Assembly: GCA_016235455.1 (NCBI GenBank)
Contig: JACRKZ010000110.1
Span: 1-39,675, forward strand
Direction: 5' to 3'
Origin: Armatimonadota bacterium
Lineage (GTDB): Bacteria > Armatimonadota > UBA10988
Length of the DNA: 39,675 nt
Part shown: piece after piece, positions 6,300 through 13,521 of the stretch
Layout: the number at the start of each line of letters is the position of its first letter
Numbering within the stretch: the stretch's first letter is position 1
Translations under genes and position numbers: made by a program
Notes under the pieces: model-generated
Databases searched by the model: none
The model's input: only the letters and a program-made list of their open reading frames with translations
What the model was told of the DNA's origin: nothing

Positions 6300-7688
6300 T
6301 CAGAAACCGCTGCCATATGGCTTGAGGCCGAACCGCGATCCGAACAGCGTCTTCGGCTCCTGCCGGAACACGCTGTTGGGCGCCGCGGTCTCGGCCGACC
6401 ACAGCGGCGGCAAGGCGGCCTGGGGCGCGGGCTCGGGCTGCGCGGCACGCTTGGCCGCGGCGATGGCCAGGTCCAACGTCGCCCAGGCCGAGGGCGAGAG
6501 CGTCATGTTGTTCAGCGCGCGGCGGGGCGGCGGCGTGATCTGCACCGGCTGGCCGGCGACCGTGGCCTCCGCGCGGGCGTGCCTGAGCAGCACGCGGACG
6601 CCGTCGATGGTGAGCTGGGCCTCGTCGCCCACCGCCCCGCTGGCCGTGATGCGAGCGCCGAACCGCCGATGGACGGACCACTCGGCCAACACCTGGTTCA
6701 CGCGGTGCTCGATGATCTGGGCGTCGGCGCGCGTCAACGCCATGTGGCCGCCGCGCATCTCGGGACCATCGGTCAGCAGGACCGACTCGAACTCGACCTT
6801 GGCGACCGGACTGCCCTCGGTCAGCTCGACCGCCACGCCGTCGATGCCGAACTGCGTGCCGAACATGACCCGGTTGGTGTCCGTCAGGCGGCTGGCGAAG
6901 AGGTCGCGGACGGGGGACATGGGGGTGGGCAGACGGATCGCGGGTTCGGATGCGGCCGAGCTTGCTGGACCGGCAGCGCCAACGCCAAATGGGAAGGCCT
7001 TGGCGGCAGTCGACAGAGGCCAGTGGCCAGGCGACCCAAGTGGCAACTGCCCCTCAACCCAGTCTGGCTCGCTCAACGAAGGCGGTATGCGTTCGTCAAG
7101 CCAACGAACAGCATGGCCCTTGAGGCTTCGGGCCTGGTCCAGAATCAGCAGATCGCATAGCAGTGCGGTGAGCTTGACCTCGCCCGCATTGAGCGGATAG
7201 GCCAGCGAGCGCAGCACGTCCTGCGTTGCTACCCACTCAGCCATAGCCTCGTCGGCGAGCATTTGCAGGCCGCCGCGCCGCTTTGGCATGTACCTAGCCC
7301 TGCGAAGCCACAACGGTGTTGCCTTGACTGCGATGGAGTGGGTTCCTTCGTGTGCGACGGTCAGCGCCAGTTGCTCACCGGTCAGCCCTTCCCGAATCGT
7401 GACGGCGCCGGTGATGGCGTTCGTCTGACCAAGTACGCGCGGTGCCAGCTTGCCGAATCGATAGCTGACCGTCGGCGCGACTTCGGCTATCGCCTTGGCA
7501 GCCGCCTCTGACACGCCTAGCGTCAGGAGCAGCAGGCCCATATCGGCGCCTGTTCTGCTCGTGCCAAATCCGGGCTCACGTCGCCTTGCGTCATACCACC
7601 CCCAACCAGCCAGACCGGCCAGCCTTCCGGAGGCACCGAAGCTGATCGAGTCTACACCGGCGACGGCGATGGTACCCAGGCTAGACAT
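6300..7688 (-). CDS. HExxH peptidase-like protein with C-terminal CuAO_N-like region
   Basis: 462 aa, no overall family recognised. Residues 113-117 (HEGTH) form a zincin HExxH motif inside the hydrophobic helix LALTVAHEGTHSI. About 30 residues later DEAMAEW (E147, E151) offers a possible third zinc ligand, as in gluzincins. The N-terminus is Gly-rich and hydrophobic (residues 1-75), reminiscent of pre-toxin segments. Residues about 355-410 (LTIDGVRV...VAGQPVQITPP...LNNMTLSP) resemble a copper amine oxidase N-terminal repeat, a module also suspected in the toxin at 767-2284. ATG at 7688 has no clear Shine-Dalgarno sequence. It ends 97 nt before the portal start, with a terminator between. It sits where a terminase gene would be expected. 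It could be a toxin-like metallopeptidase or a virion protease; neither can be settled from sequence. Confidence 0.6.
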   Translation of the reverse strand: MSSLGTIAVAGVDSISFGASGRLAGLAGWGWYDARRREPGFGTSRTGADMGLLLLTLGVSEAAAKAIAEVAPTVSYRFGKLAPRVLGQTNAITGAVTIREGLTGEQLALTVAHEGTHSIAVKATPLWLRRARYMPKRRGGLQMLADEAMAEWVATQDVLRSLAYPLNAGEVKLTALLCDLLILDQARSLKGHAVRWLDERIPPSLSEPDWVEGQLPLGSPGHWPLSTAAKAFPFGVGAAGPASSAASEPAIRLPTPMSPVRDLFASRLTDTNRVMFGTQFGIDGVAVELTEGSPVAKVEFESVLLTDGPEMRGGHMALTRADAQIIEHRVNQVLAEWSVHRRFGARITASGAVGDEAQLTIDGVRVLLRHARAEATVAGQPVQITPPPRRALNNMTLSPSAWATLDLAIAAAKRAAQPEPAPQAALPPLWSAETAAPNSVFRQEPKTLFGSRFGLKPYGSGF

Positions 7689-7838
7689 GAAGTCGCGCCA
7701 ACCATAGCCGGTGGCGGAGTCATCTTGTGGATGGTACGATTGGGGCGTGTGTCCTCTCCTGTGGTGTGCTGCGGTGCACGATCACGCTGCGCTCTTGGCG
7801 CCGCGTGTGCGCCGCCCGTGGTCCTGTGGCGAAATGAC

Positions 7839-8096
7839 ATGCGTGTAGTGAGCCTACTTCTCAAGGTCGCCCGTTCAGCCGTCGCGCCATCGATCCGCGT
7901 GGAGCAGGCCGCCGAGATCGCCGTGGCGGAGCTGGCGCGGCTCGAAGACGATCTGTCGCTCTACACGGTCCACATGCGACGCTGGCTCGGCCGCTGGACG
8001 GTCACGTTCTGGGGACGCGAACTGGAGTGCTGGGTCGTGGTCATCGTCGACGGCGCGGACGGCGAGATACTCGACACCCGCACCTCCTACCGATAG
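7839..8096 (+). CDS. Small PepSY-like protein, paralogue 1 of 3
   Basis: 85 aa from the ATG at 7839; an upstream in-frame extension to 7725 is Cys/Arg-rich and unlike the paralogues, so the shorter start is preferred although no good Shine-Dalgarno sequence precedes it. The shared pattern is an Ala-rich helix (AAEIAVAELARL), a GRWTV strand, then VVIVDGADGEILDTR, the ending typical of PepSY-fold domains (valine-rich strand, D, G-E-hydrophobic). NTF2-fold immunity proteins have a similar overall pattern and are an alternative. No signal peptide. It is transcribed divergently from the HExxH gene. Confidence 0.6.
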   Translation: MRVVSLLLKVARSAVAPSIRVEQAAEIAVAELARLEDDLSLYTVHMRRWLGRWTVTFWGRELECWVVVIVDGADGEILDTRTSYR

Positions 8097-8142
8097 CGCG
8101 GCCGAGCCCGCCGCGAGCCACGCCGGGCGCCAGGGGTAGTCG

Positions 8143-8442
8143 ATGAACCAACGCACTCGCGCCATCCGCTCGCTGTTCGAGCCCAGGCAGGTCAGCCGCG
8201 CGCGGGCCTTTGCCATCGCTCAGCCCGAGTTCGAGCGGCTGGGCTTCGGCGACTTCAGCGTGCCCGTGGCTACCTACACCTGGGGCCGGTGGTGGGTCCG
8301 CCGCGGACAGGGCGGTCGCTTCGACCGCATGGCGGAAGTCATGGTCGATGCCTTCACCGGCGAGGTCCTTTCGGTCCGAGCCTACGAGCGCGACCGGCCG
8401 ATCACGGACGGCGACCTTCATGGCGAGCAGGGGGCACGATGA
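8143..8442 (+). CDS. Small PepSY-like protein, paralogue 2 of 3
   Basis: 99 aa, ATG at 8143 with AGGGG six bases upstream. It contains FAIAQPEFERLGFGDF, then GRWWVRRG and MVDAFTGEVLSVRAY, the clearest PepSY-type ending of the three. The last four bases overlap the start of paralogue 3 (ATGA), so the two are probably translationally coupled. No membrane segment or signal sequence is apparent, unlike most PepSY proteins, which act outside the cytoplasm as protease propeptides or inhibitors. Confidence 0.7.
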   Translation: MNQRTRAIRSLFEPRQVSRARAFAIAQPEFERLGFGDFSVPVATYTWGRWWVRRGQGGRFDRMAEVMVDAFTGEVLSVRAYERDRPITDGDLHGEQGAR

Positions 8443-8726
8443 ACGTGTGGCAATGGCTCCGGCGCTACGCACCACCGTCGCCGACCGTGAGACGCCACGA
8501 TGCCCTGGCCATCGCCGAGGCCGAGTTCGACCGCATCGGCTGGGGCAGCTACGGCGAGATTTCGGTGTCGCTGAGCGGCCGCAAATGGCAGATCGACCGG
8601 CGCGCCCCCTGCGCTCTCGGTCCGGTGGCCGTCGTCGTCATCGACGCCGAGGGCCCGCGCGCCGAGGTGTGGGTCGACGCTTTCAACGGCGACCTGCTCG
8701 GCAGCCGCGTCCGCGACTACCCCTGA
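8439..8726 (+). CDS. Small PepSY-like protein, paralogue 3 of 3
   Basis: 95 aa, ATG at 8439 inside the stop of paralogue 2. It contains ALAIAEAEFDRIGWG, GRKWQIDRR and VWVDAFNGDLLGSRV, aligning with the other two over nearly the whole length. The middle is longer (VAVVVIDAEGPRAEV), adding a strand. The three genes are clearly tandem duplicates that have diverged strongly at the amino-acid level. The following 229 nt up to the next gene hold no recognisable gene and are somewhat more AT-rich. Confidence 0.7.
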   Translation: MNVWQWLRRYAPPSPTVRRHDALAIAEAEFDRIGWGSYGEISVSLSGRKWQIDRRAPCALGPVAVVVIDAEGPRAEVWVDAFNGDLLGSRVRDYP

Positions 8727-8955
8727 ACCCCGTACCGCCTTCCTTCACCCAATAACAGCGCCGTCACATTTGCCGCTGTCACGGCCATGGCGCAACACTA
8801 CCGCAATATGGCAACTGCTGGCGCGCTTTAGAAGCCAGCCATAGCGACTACAAACTTTTGTTTGCCTTGGCAGCATGCGCCGGCGAGTGTAACGCCGCGA
8901 CGATGCGCGGGCACGACGCCTCGACCTGCTTTGGTCTGCCCAGGGAGGGGCTCCG

Positions 8956-9639
8956 ATGGCAACTCGCTGGACGTGGCGACCCGCGGCGATGGTGGCGTGT
9001 GCGCTGATCACCGGGCTGCTGGTTGGCTGTGGTCGACGCACCGCACACCGGTTGCCGGCCGTGGCCGCGGCGGCGCCGGATCGGGTGAGCCTGCGCGTGT
9101 ATGCGTATGTCGACGATGAGTTCCGCGCCCGCCTCGGCCGGACCGACCAGGCGGCTCGGGCCGTGGTGAACGACTGGCTCTGGCGCTGTGAGCGTCAGTT
9201 CCAGGCGGGATTCCCCCGGCACCGCTGGTCGGTCTGCCTGGTCGGCCTGGGCAACTGGCGCATCGCCCCCGGCGTGCTCGATGGCCGTGCCATCTGGTGC
9301 GATGCGGTGCCACAGCGCTGGCCGGCCGGGGTGTCCGCCAACTGCCTCATGGCACTGACGGGCCGGCGCCGCGTGTGTTGGTCGGGCATCGCCTGCTGGC
9401 CGCGGCTCTATGCCAAGGCGCAGGAGCACGAGCCGGTCGGCACCAACACCGTGGCGTTGCTCTGCCACGAGATGAGCCACTGGTTCGGTGCCGTGGATAT
9501 CATCGATGCCGACCTGCCGGAGGCCAGCATCATGAACTACCGCGATGCGCATGACGGGTGGCGGGACGGACGGATCTGCTGGGACAAGAGCAATCGGCAG
9601 CGCATGGAGGCGGCGATGGTTGCCTGGCCGCGCGCCTGA
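8956..9639 (+). CDS. Secreted metzincin-type zinc metallopeptidase lipoprotein
   Basis: 227 aa. A hydrophobic signal ends in LLVGC (C25), a good lipobox, so the mature protein is probably a membrane-anchored lipoprotein. HEMSHWFGAVD (171-181) is the extended HExxHxxGxxD zinc motif and SIMNY (191-195) is the Met-turn that follows it in metzincins. The first part (VSLRVYAYVDDEFRARLG, then a helix and a strand) fits the start of a reprolysin-like catalytic core. ATG at 8956 with GGGAGGGG upstream. The protein is compact and has several extra cysteines (C77, C94, C115, C130, C141, C147, C170, C208), some possibly paired outside the membrane. It converges with murI, leaving a 7-nt gap. The substrate is unknown. 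Confidence 0.8.
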   Translation: MATRWTWRPAAMVACALITGLLVGCGRRTAHRLPAVAAAAPDRVSLRVYAYVDDEFRARLGRTDQAARAVVNDWLWRCERQFQAGFPRHRWSVCLVGLGNWRIAPGVLDGRAIWCDAVPQRWPAGVSANCLMALTGRRRVCWSGIACWPRLYAKAQEHEPVGTNTVALLCHEMSHWFGAVDIIDADLPEASIMNYRDAHDGWRDGRICWDKSNRQRMEAAMVAWPRA

Positions 9640-9646
9640 GCGGCCG

Positions 9647-10471
9647 CTAGCCCGCCGCGGATGCGGTGGCCACGGTGCCAAACACCGGCGCCGCCTCGAC
9701 CGCCGGCAGGCGCCCGGCAAAGAACGTCTCGTTGACGCGGGTGAGGCTGTCGGTCGAGCCGCTCGCCAGCATGCGGTGGCTTGCCGGGCCCGCCGCCAGA
9801 AGGTCTAGGTCCATGAGCATCTGCTCGACGCTCTTAGCCGTCTCGAATGCAGGATCGACCAGGTAGGTGCGCTCCTCGAGCTTCATGCGGATGGCCGAGG
9901 CCAGGAACGCGTAGTGCGTGCAGCCCAGCACCAGCACGTCGAGGTCCAGCACTGGCAGGCGGCCGACGTAATCACAGACCGCCTCGTAGGAATCGGGGAA
10001 CCCGCAACGGCCCGCCTCGATGAGCGGCACGAAGCGCGGACAGGCGACCTGGGCCACACGAGCGGCGGGCTTCAGCGCGGTGACGGCCGCGGGGTAGGCG
10101 CCGCTGCGCACCGTGGCGGCCGTGGCCAGCACGCCGACGGTTCCACCGTTGGCCTCGTCGGCCGCGGCCTTGGCACCGCCCGTGATCATACCCACCACGG
10201 GCACCGCGACCGCGGCGCGCACCGCGTCGAGCGCCAGCGCCGAGACGGTGTTGCAGGCCACGACGATGAGCTTGCAGCCCTGGTGGGCCAGGTGCTCCGC
10301 GATGGCCACGCCGTAGGCGGTGATCTCGTCGGCGGTGCGGTCGCCGTAGGGCACATGCGCGGTGTCGCCGTAGTAGAGCAGCGACTCGGCGGGCAGGCGC
10401 CACATCAGCTCGCGGGCCACGGTGAGACCGCCCACGCCGGAATCGAACAGCCCGATGGGTGCGCTGTTCAC
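9647..10471 (-). CDS. murI: Glutamate racemase
   Basis: 274 aa. Converts L-glutamate to D-glutamate for the peptidoglycan stem peptide, without cofactor, using two cysteines as acid/base. Both are visible: C73 in VACNT and C184 in LGCTHY. The N-terminal IGLFDSGVGGLTV and YYGDTAHVPYG blocks are signatures of the family, and the length is normal. The start is a GTG at 10471 that overlaps the stop of the GerMN gene (GTGA). It is the last gene of an amidase-gerM-murI operon, so D-Glu supply is tied to cell-wall hydrolase expression. Confidence 0.97.
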   Translation of the reverse strand: MNSAPIGLFDSGVGGLTVARELMWRLPAESLLYYGDTAHVPYGDRTADEITAYGVAIAEHLAHQGCKLIVVACNTVSALALDAVRAAVAVPVVGMITGGAKAAADEANGGTVGVLATAATVRSGAYPAAVTALKPAARVAQVACPRFVPLIEAGRCGFPDSYEAVCDYVGRLPVLDLDVLVLGCTHYAFLASAIRMKLEERTYLVDPAFETAKSVEQMLMDLDLLAAGPASHRMLASGSTDSLTRVNETFFAGRLPAVEAAPVFGTVATASAAG

Positions 10472-11010
10472 TTGCCCAGCTTCTCCCCGCCAATCAGGCC
10501 GCGGTCGGCCCGGAGCGGCTCGGCCAGCGACAGCGCGCCGCCAAACTCGGGCACCGGCTTGCCCTCCACGGTGATCAGCACCTGCTCGATCCCATCCACG
10601 GCGGTGACTGTGTTCACCAGCGAGTAGACGGCCATCGACGCAACGTTGGAGCCACCTTGGAACTTCTCGGTGAAGGCCGAGCTCAGGTCGACGGTGGCGG
10701 TCTTGTCCTTCATGCTCAGGCCCAGGAGCTTGGTGTCCTTGGGGATGACGCGGGCGTGCCCGTCCTCCTGGGGGCCAGCCAGCAATTCCTTGACGGCGGC
10801 CGTGGCCTGCACGGTCGGGTCACCGCCGGCCAGCGTGTCGCGCGCTTCGGCCTCCATGTAGCTCAGGCCGGTATTGGCGAAGTAGACCGAGGCCACCTTG
10901 GGCTGCGGCTCGGGCGCCGGCTTGACGGGCTCGGACTTCGGGCTGGTGCGGCAGCCGGCGAGCAGCGCGGTCACCATCAGCAAGATCAGCGTGCGCCCGC
11001 GTGTCTTCAT
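10468..11010 (-). CDS. GerMN-domain lipoprotein
   Basis: 180 aa. Lipoprotein signal with LLAGC (C20), then a Pro-rich spacer and a GerMN domain (about residues 40-160: VASVYFANTGLSYMEAEAR, AVKELLAGP, LLGLSMKDKTATVDLSSAF, IEQVLITVEGKPVPEFGG). GerMN was named from the spore protein GerM but is widespread in non-sporulating bacteria and often sits beside N-acetylmuramoyl-L-alanine amidases, as here. It overlaps both neighbours by 4 nt (ATGA with the amidase, GTGA with murI). Probable role: extracytoplasmic partner in peptidoglycan remodelling (inference from context). No sporulation genes are visible in the window. Confidence 0.9.
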   Translation of the reverse strand: MKTRGRTLILLMVTALLAGCRTSPKSEPVKPAPEPQPKVASVYFANTGLSYMEAEARDTLAGGDPTVQATAAVKELLAGPQEDGHARVIPKDTKLLGLSMKDKTATVDLSSAFTEKFQGGSNVASMAVYSLVNTVTAVDGIEQVLITVEGKPVPEFGGALSLAEPLRADRGLIGGEKLGK

Positions 11011-12428
11011 CCCTTGTTCTCCGCCCGGCTGGCCGGCGCGTTCGACGCCGCGGTCGTGCCCATCGTCGGGGGCCTGGCCTGCAGATATCGTATCACACCA
11101 GCCGCGATGCCCCGGGCGAAGGTCTCGCGGCCGGCGGGGGAGTCGAGCATAGCGCCGTCGCCGGCATGGTCCAGGTAGCCGGTCTCCACCAGGACCGAGG
11201 GCATGCTGCAGCCCTTGACCACGACGAACGCGCGCTCATGGGTGCCGCGCGCGGGCAGCTTCGCCTCGGCGCTCACCGCCTGCAGCATGACGCTGGCGAA
11301 GTCGGGGCTCTGCGGCGTGTAGTAGTACAACTCGGTGCCGCTGCGCTGACCCTTCATGTCGTCCGGCATGGCGTTGCAGTGGATGCTTACGAACAGGTCG
11401 GCGCCCAGCTTGTTGGCCAGCGCTGGCCGGTCGCCCAGCACGATGAAGGTGTCGTCAGCGCGGGTCATCGACACGCGCACGCCCTTGGCCTCCAGAATGC
11501 GCTGGACGCGCAGGCCGATGTCGAGCACCACCGTCTTCTCTACAAGACCCGGTTTGTAGCCCGAGCAGCCGGGGTCCTTGCCGCCGTGGCCGGGATCGAT
11601 GATCACCAGGCGGCCCTTGGCCTCGGCGCTGACAAGCCGCAGCGCGACGTTGGTCTCGCCGGTGCCGCGCGTCACGGCATAGCCGCAGGGGCGCCGCAGA
11701 TCGACCGTCACGCGGACCACGTCAGGCGAGAACTGGGTCATGTGTACCGCGCTGACCAGGCCGTCAGCCGCCGGTGTGGGCGGCTCGGCGCGCAGTGCCG
11801 CGCCTTCCACATCCATCACCACGCGGTCGGGCTGGGTCAGGTAGAACGCCTTGACCGCCGCTGACGCGCCGACCCCGAGGGTCAGCGTGGCGCTCTGCGC
11901 CGATTCGGCCTGCATGGCGCTCTTGGTGATGCTGGTGGCGGGCTGGCGCGGGCTCGGCGCCACGGGTGTGCCGCCGCCGCCACCACCAACCTTGAACAGC
12001 AGCGTGCGACCACCGTCCTCCTGGGTCACGGTCACCTCGGCAGCGGTCCTGAGATCGAAGACCAGGCGCGCGACGGCCGGGCTGTCGGTGAACTGGCCCA
12101 GGCGCACGGCGCTCACCAGCTTGTTGCTGAGCGGGTAGCTCTGTGTCTGGTCGCTCCGCAGGCGCGCCGCGCGCAGGTCGAAGTAGACCTTGGCGGGTTC
12201 GCGCAGGACCGTCTTCTGCGGGTCGCGCGGGTGGGACAGGTCCAGCCGCACCGTGAGACCGCTGTCGGTCTGCCGGTAGCTCAGCGATTCGACGAGCGCC
12301 GGTTGGTCAATGGGCTTGGTAGTGGCACTATCGTCGGCGGCAGCCGGCGCGGTCGCCAGCGCTGCCAGACACAGACCGGCGAGCGCGCACCATGAACGGG
12401 CTGCCCGCGCGGCTGATTGAAACCGCAT
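11007..12428 (-). CDS. N-acetylmuramoyl-L-alanine amidase with two AMIN domains
   Basis: 473 aa from the ATG at 12428, which has AAGGAG seven bases upstream and opens a clear Sec signal peptide (ALAGLCLAALATAPAAA). A longer in-frame reading to 12554 runs into the tmRNA gene and is rejected. Two AMIN-like beta domains follow (VESLSYRQTDSGLTVRLDL... and AVKAFYLTQPDRVVMDVEG...), which target amidases to the envelope. The C-terminal amidase_3 domain has zinc ligands in DPGHGG, LVEK and SIHCN, and the catalytic glutamate in VLVETGYL. It cleaves the MurNAc-L-Ala bond during cell separation or wall remodelling. Leads the amidase-gerM-murI operon. Confidence 0.95.
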   Translation of the reverse strand: MRFQSAARAARSWCALAGLCLAALATAPAAADDSATTKPIDQPALVESLSYRQTDSGLTVRLDLSHPRDPQKTVLREPAKVYFDLRAARLRSDQTQSYPLSNKLVSAVRLGQFTDSPAVARLVFDLRTAAEVTVTQEDGGRTLLFKVGGGGGGTPVAPSPRQPATSITKSAMQAESAQSATLTLGVGASAAVKAFYLTQPDRVVMDVEGAALRAEPPTPAADGLVSAVHMTQFSPDVVRVTVDLRRPCGYAVTRGTGETNVALRLVSAEAKGRLVIIDPGHGGKDPGCSGYKPGLVEKTVVLDIGLRVQRILEAKGVRVSMTRADDTFIVLGDRPALANKLGADLFVSIHCNAMPDDMKGQRSGTELYYYTPQSPDFASVMLQAVSAEAKLPARGTHERAFVVVKGCSMPSVLVETGYLDHAGDGAMLDSPAGRETFARGIAAGVIRYLQARPPTMGTTAASNAPASRAENKG

Positions 12429-12468
12429 CCACTCGCTCCTTGGAAGGGACCATCTGGAGCAGTCGCAC

Positions 12469-12497
12469 GGGCAGGCCACCACTCTGGTGACCTGCCC
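12469..12497 (-). terminator. Hairpin downstream of tmRNA
   Basis: A 13-bp stem (one G-U pair) with a 3-nt loop lies 11 nt past the mature tmRNA 3' end and before the amidase ribosome-binding site. It has no U-run, but its position fits the end of the ssrA transcript. Confidence 0.55.
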
Positions 12498-12508
12498 GCG
12501 CTCCGGTA

Positions 12509-12888
12509 TGGAGGTGGCGGGAATCGAACCCGCGTCCGAAGAGCCCTCGCCCACGCTTCTACGTGCGTAGCTCGCGATCTGGTTCTCACTGGTCGGGTTG
12601 GCTCACGAGCCGGGCGCTACGACCAGCCAGGCCTTGTCTCTTGGCTGCCCTGATCAGGCCAGGTCGAGCAGCCACAGCCGGGATGTTTTAGACGCCTCGA
12701 CCACGGCCGGCAGGTGGCCGAAGCGCCCGCGCGCTCTAAGCGGCGCGCGTTGCTCTTAGCCTATTTCAGGCTGCGAGCGGTAGTGCGTTGTTGGCACTTG
12801 TTGTTTGTCGGATGATTTACGAGGCCAACCGACATCCTCGGCACGCAACATGGGTTCAGTCCACTCCCCGTCGAGACCTGGCACCCCC
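12509..12888 (-). ncRNA. ssrA: Transfer-messenger RNA (tmRNA)
   Basis: About 380 nt. The 5' GGGGGTG pairs with 3' CACCTCC to form the acceptor stem with the G3-U wobble that marks alanine charging. The T-arm GCGGG TTCGATT CCCGC is intact; CCA is not encoded. The 5' region keeps CTCGACGGGG, and GGTTGGCCTCGTAAA precedes the message region. The mRNA-like part reads GCC AAC AAC GCA CTA CCG CTC GCA GCC TGA (plus-strand 12766-12795), giving tag ANNALPLAA after the tRNA-borne alanine. The LAA ending is the classic ClpXP/ClpAP degron. It lies 151 nt downstream of smpB on the same strand, the usual partnership: SmpB delivers tmRNA to stalled ribosomes. Confidence 0.97.
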
Positions 12889-12976
12889 GATATTCCGCTC
12901 CTTCCGTCCCTGCGGACGGCTCGTTGTACTCCTGATGGTCGGTTGCCGCCTCGCTTGCGGGGCGGTCCTCGGATCA

Positions 12977-13007
12977 GTTAGACGGCGCGCGGCCGCCCTT
13001 GTGTCAA
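12977..13007 (-). promoter_or_regulatory. Candidate ssrA promoter
   Basis: On the minus strand a perfect TTGACA (plus-strand 13002-13007) is followed after 19 nt by TCTAAC (12977-12982). The spacing is long and the -10 is weak. It would start a precursor about 85 nt upstream of the mature 5' end, to be trimmed by RNase P. Between them lie two GC-rich inverted repeats. Co-transcription with smpB is the alternative. Confidence 0.3.
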
Positions 13008-13039
13008 GATCAGTATAGCCCAATCGCCAAGGAGCTTAC

Positions 13040-13510
13040 CTAGTCATCATAACGCCGAGATGACATGGCGCGTTCCTTCTCGCGGTCGGCCTCGCGCTCG
13101 CGCAGCGTGTCGCGCTTGTCGAACTCGCGCTTGCCGCGGCAGATGCCCACTTCGAGCTTGGCGTAGCCGCGCTTGAAGTAGATGGCCAGCGGCATCAACG
13201 TCATGCCCTTGGCCTGCACCTTGACCATCATCTTGTCAATCTCGCGGCGGTTGAGCAACAGCTTGCGGCGGCGGCGCGGGTCGACGTTGAAGGAACTGGC
13301 CTGCTCGTAGGGCGAGATGAACACCTCCACCAGCCAGGCCTCGTTGTCTTCGATGACCACGAACCCGCCGGTCAGCTGCACCTTGCCCGCGCGCACCGAT
13401 TTGACCTCGGTGCCCACCAGCATGAGACCCGCTTCGACAGTCTCCTCGACATGGTAGTCGTGCCACGCCTTGCGGTTGCGAACCGTTGGCGCGTTATCCG
13501 CCTTCTTCAC
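13040..13510 (-). CDS. smpB: SsrA-binding protein SmpB
   Basis: 156 aa. An OB-fold RNA-binding protein that places tmRNA in the empty A site of stalled ribosomes. Recognisable blocks are NRKAWHDYHVEETVEAGLML, GTEVKSVRAGKVQL, FISPYEQA and a basic C-terminal tail (KRDTLREREADREKE), which forms a helix in the mRNA channel. The most plausible start is the GTG at 13510 (VKKADNAPTV), 11 nt after the SPOR gene stop. An in-frame extension further upstream reads through the SPOR gene in another frame and is rejected. The Shine-Dalgarno sequence is weak, so coupling to the upstream gene is likely. Confidence 0.96.
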   Translation of the reverse strand: MKKADNAPTVRNRKAWHDYHVEETVEAGLMLVGTEVKSVRAGKVQLTGGFVVIEDNEAWLVEVFISPYEQASSFNVDPRRRRKLLLNRREIDKMMVKVQAKGMTLMPLAIYFKRGYAKLEVGICRGKREFDKRDTLREREADREKERAMSSRRYDD

Positions 13511-13521
13511 GTCAATTCCAT

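Noticed and set aside
12429..12554. Longer amidase start
   Set aside because: It would overlap the mature tmRNA and lacks a ribosome-binding site; the ATG at 12428 has AAGGAG and opens the signal peptide.
12509..12888. tmRNA as the integration site of the phage-like block
   Set aside because: tmRNA genes are common attachment sites, but several housekeeping genes lie between it and the block, no integrase is present and no duplicated tmRNA end was seen.
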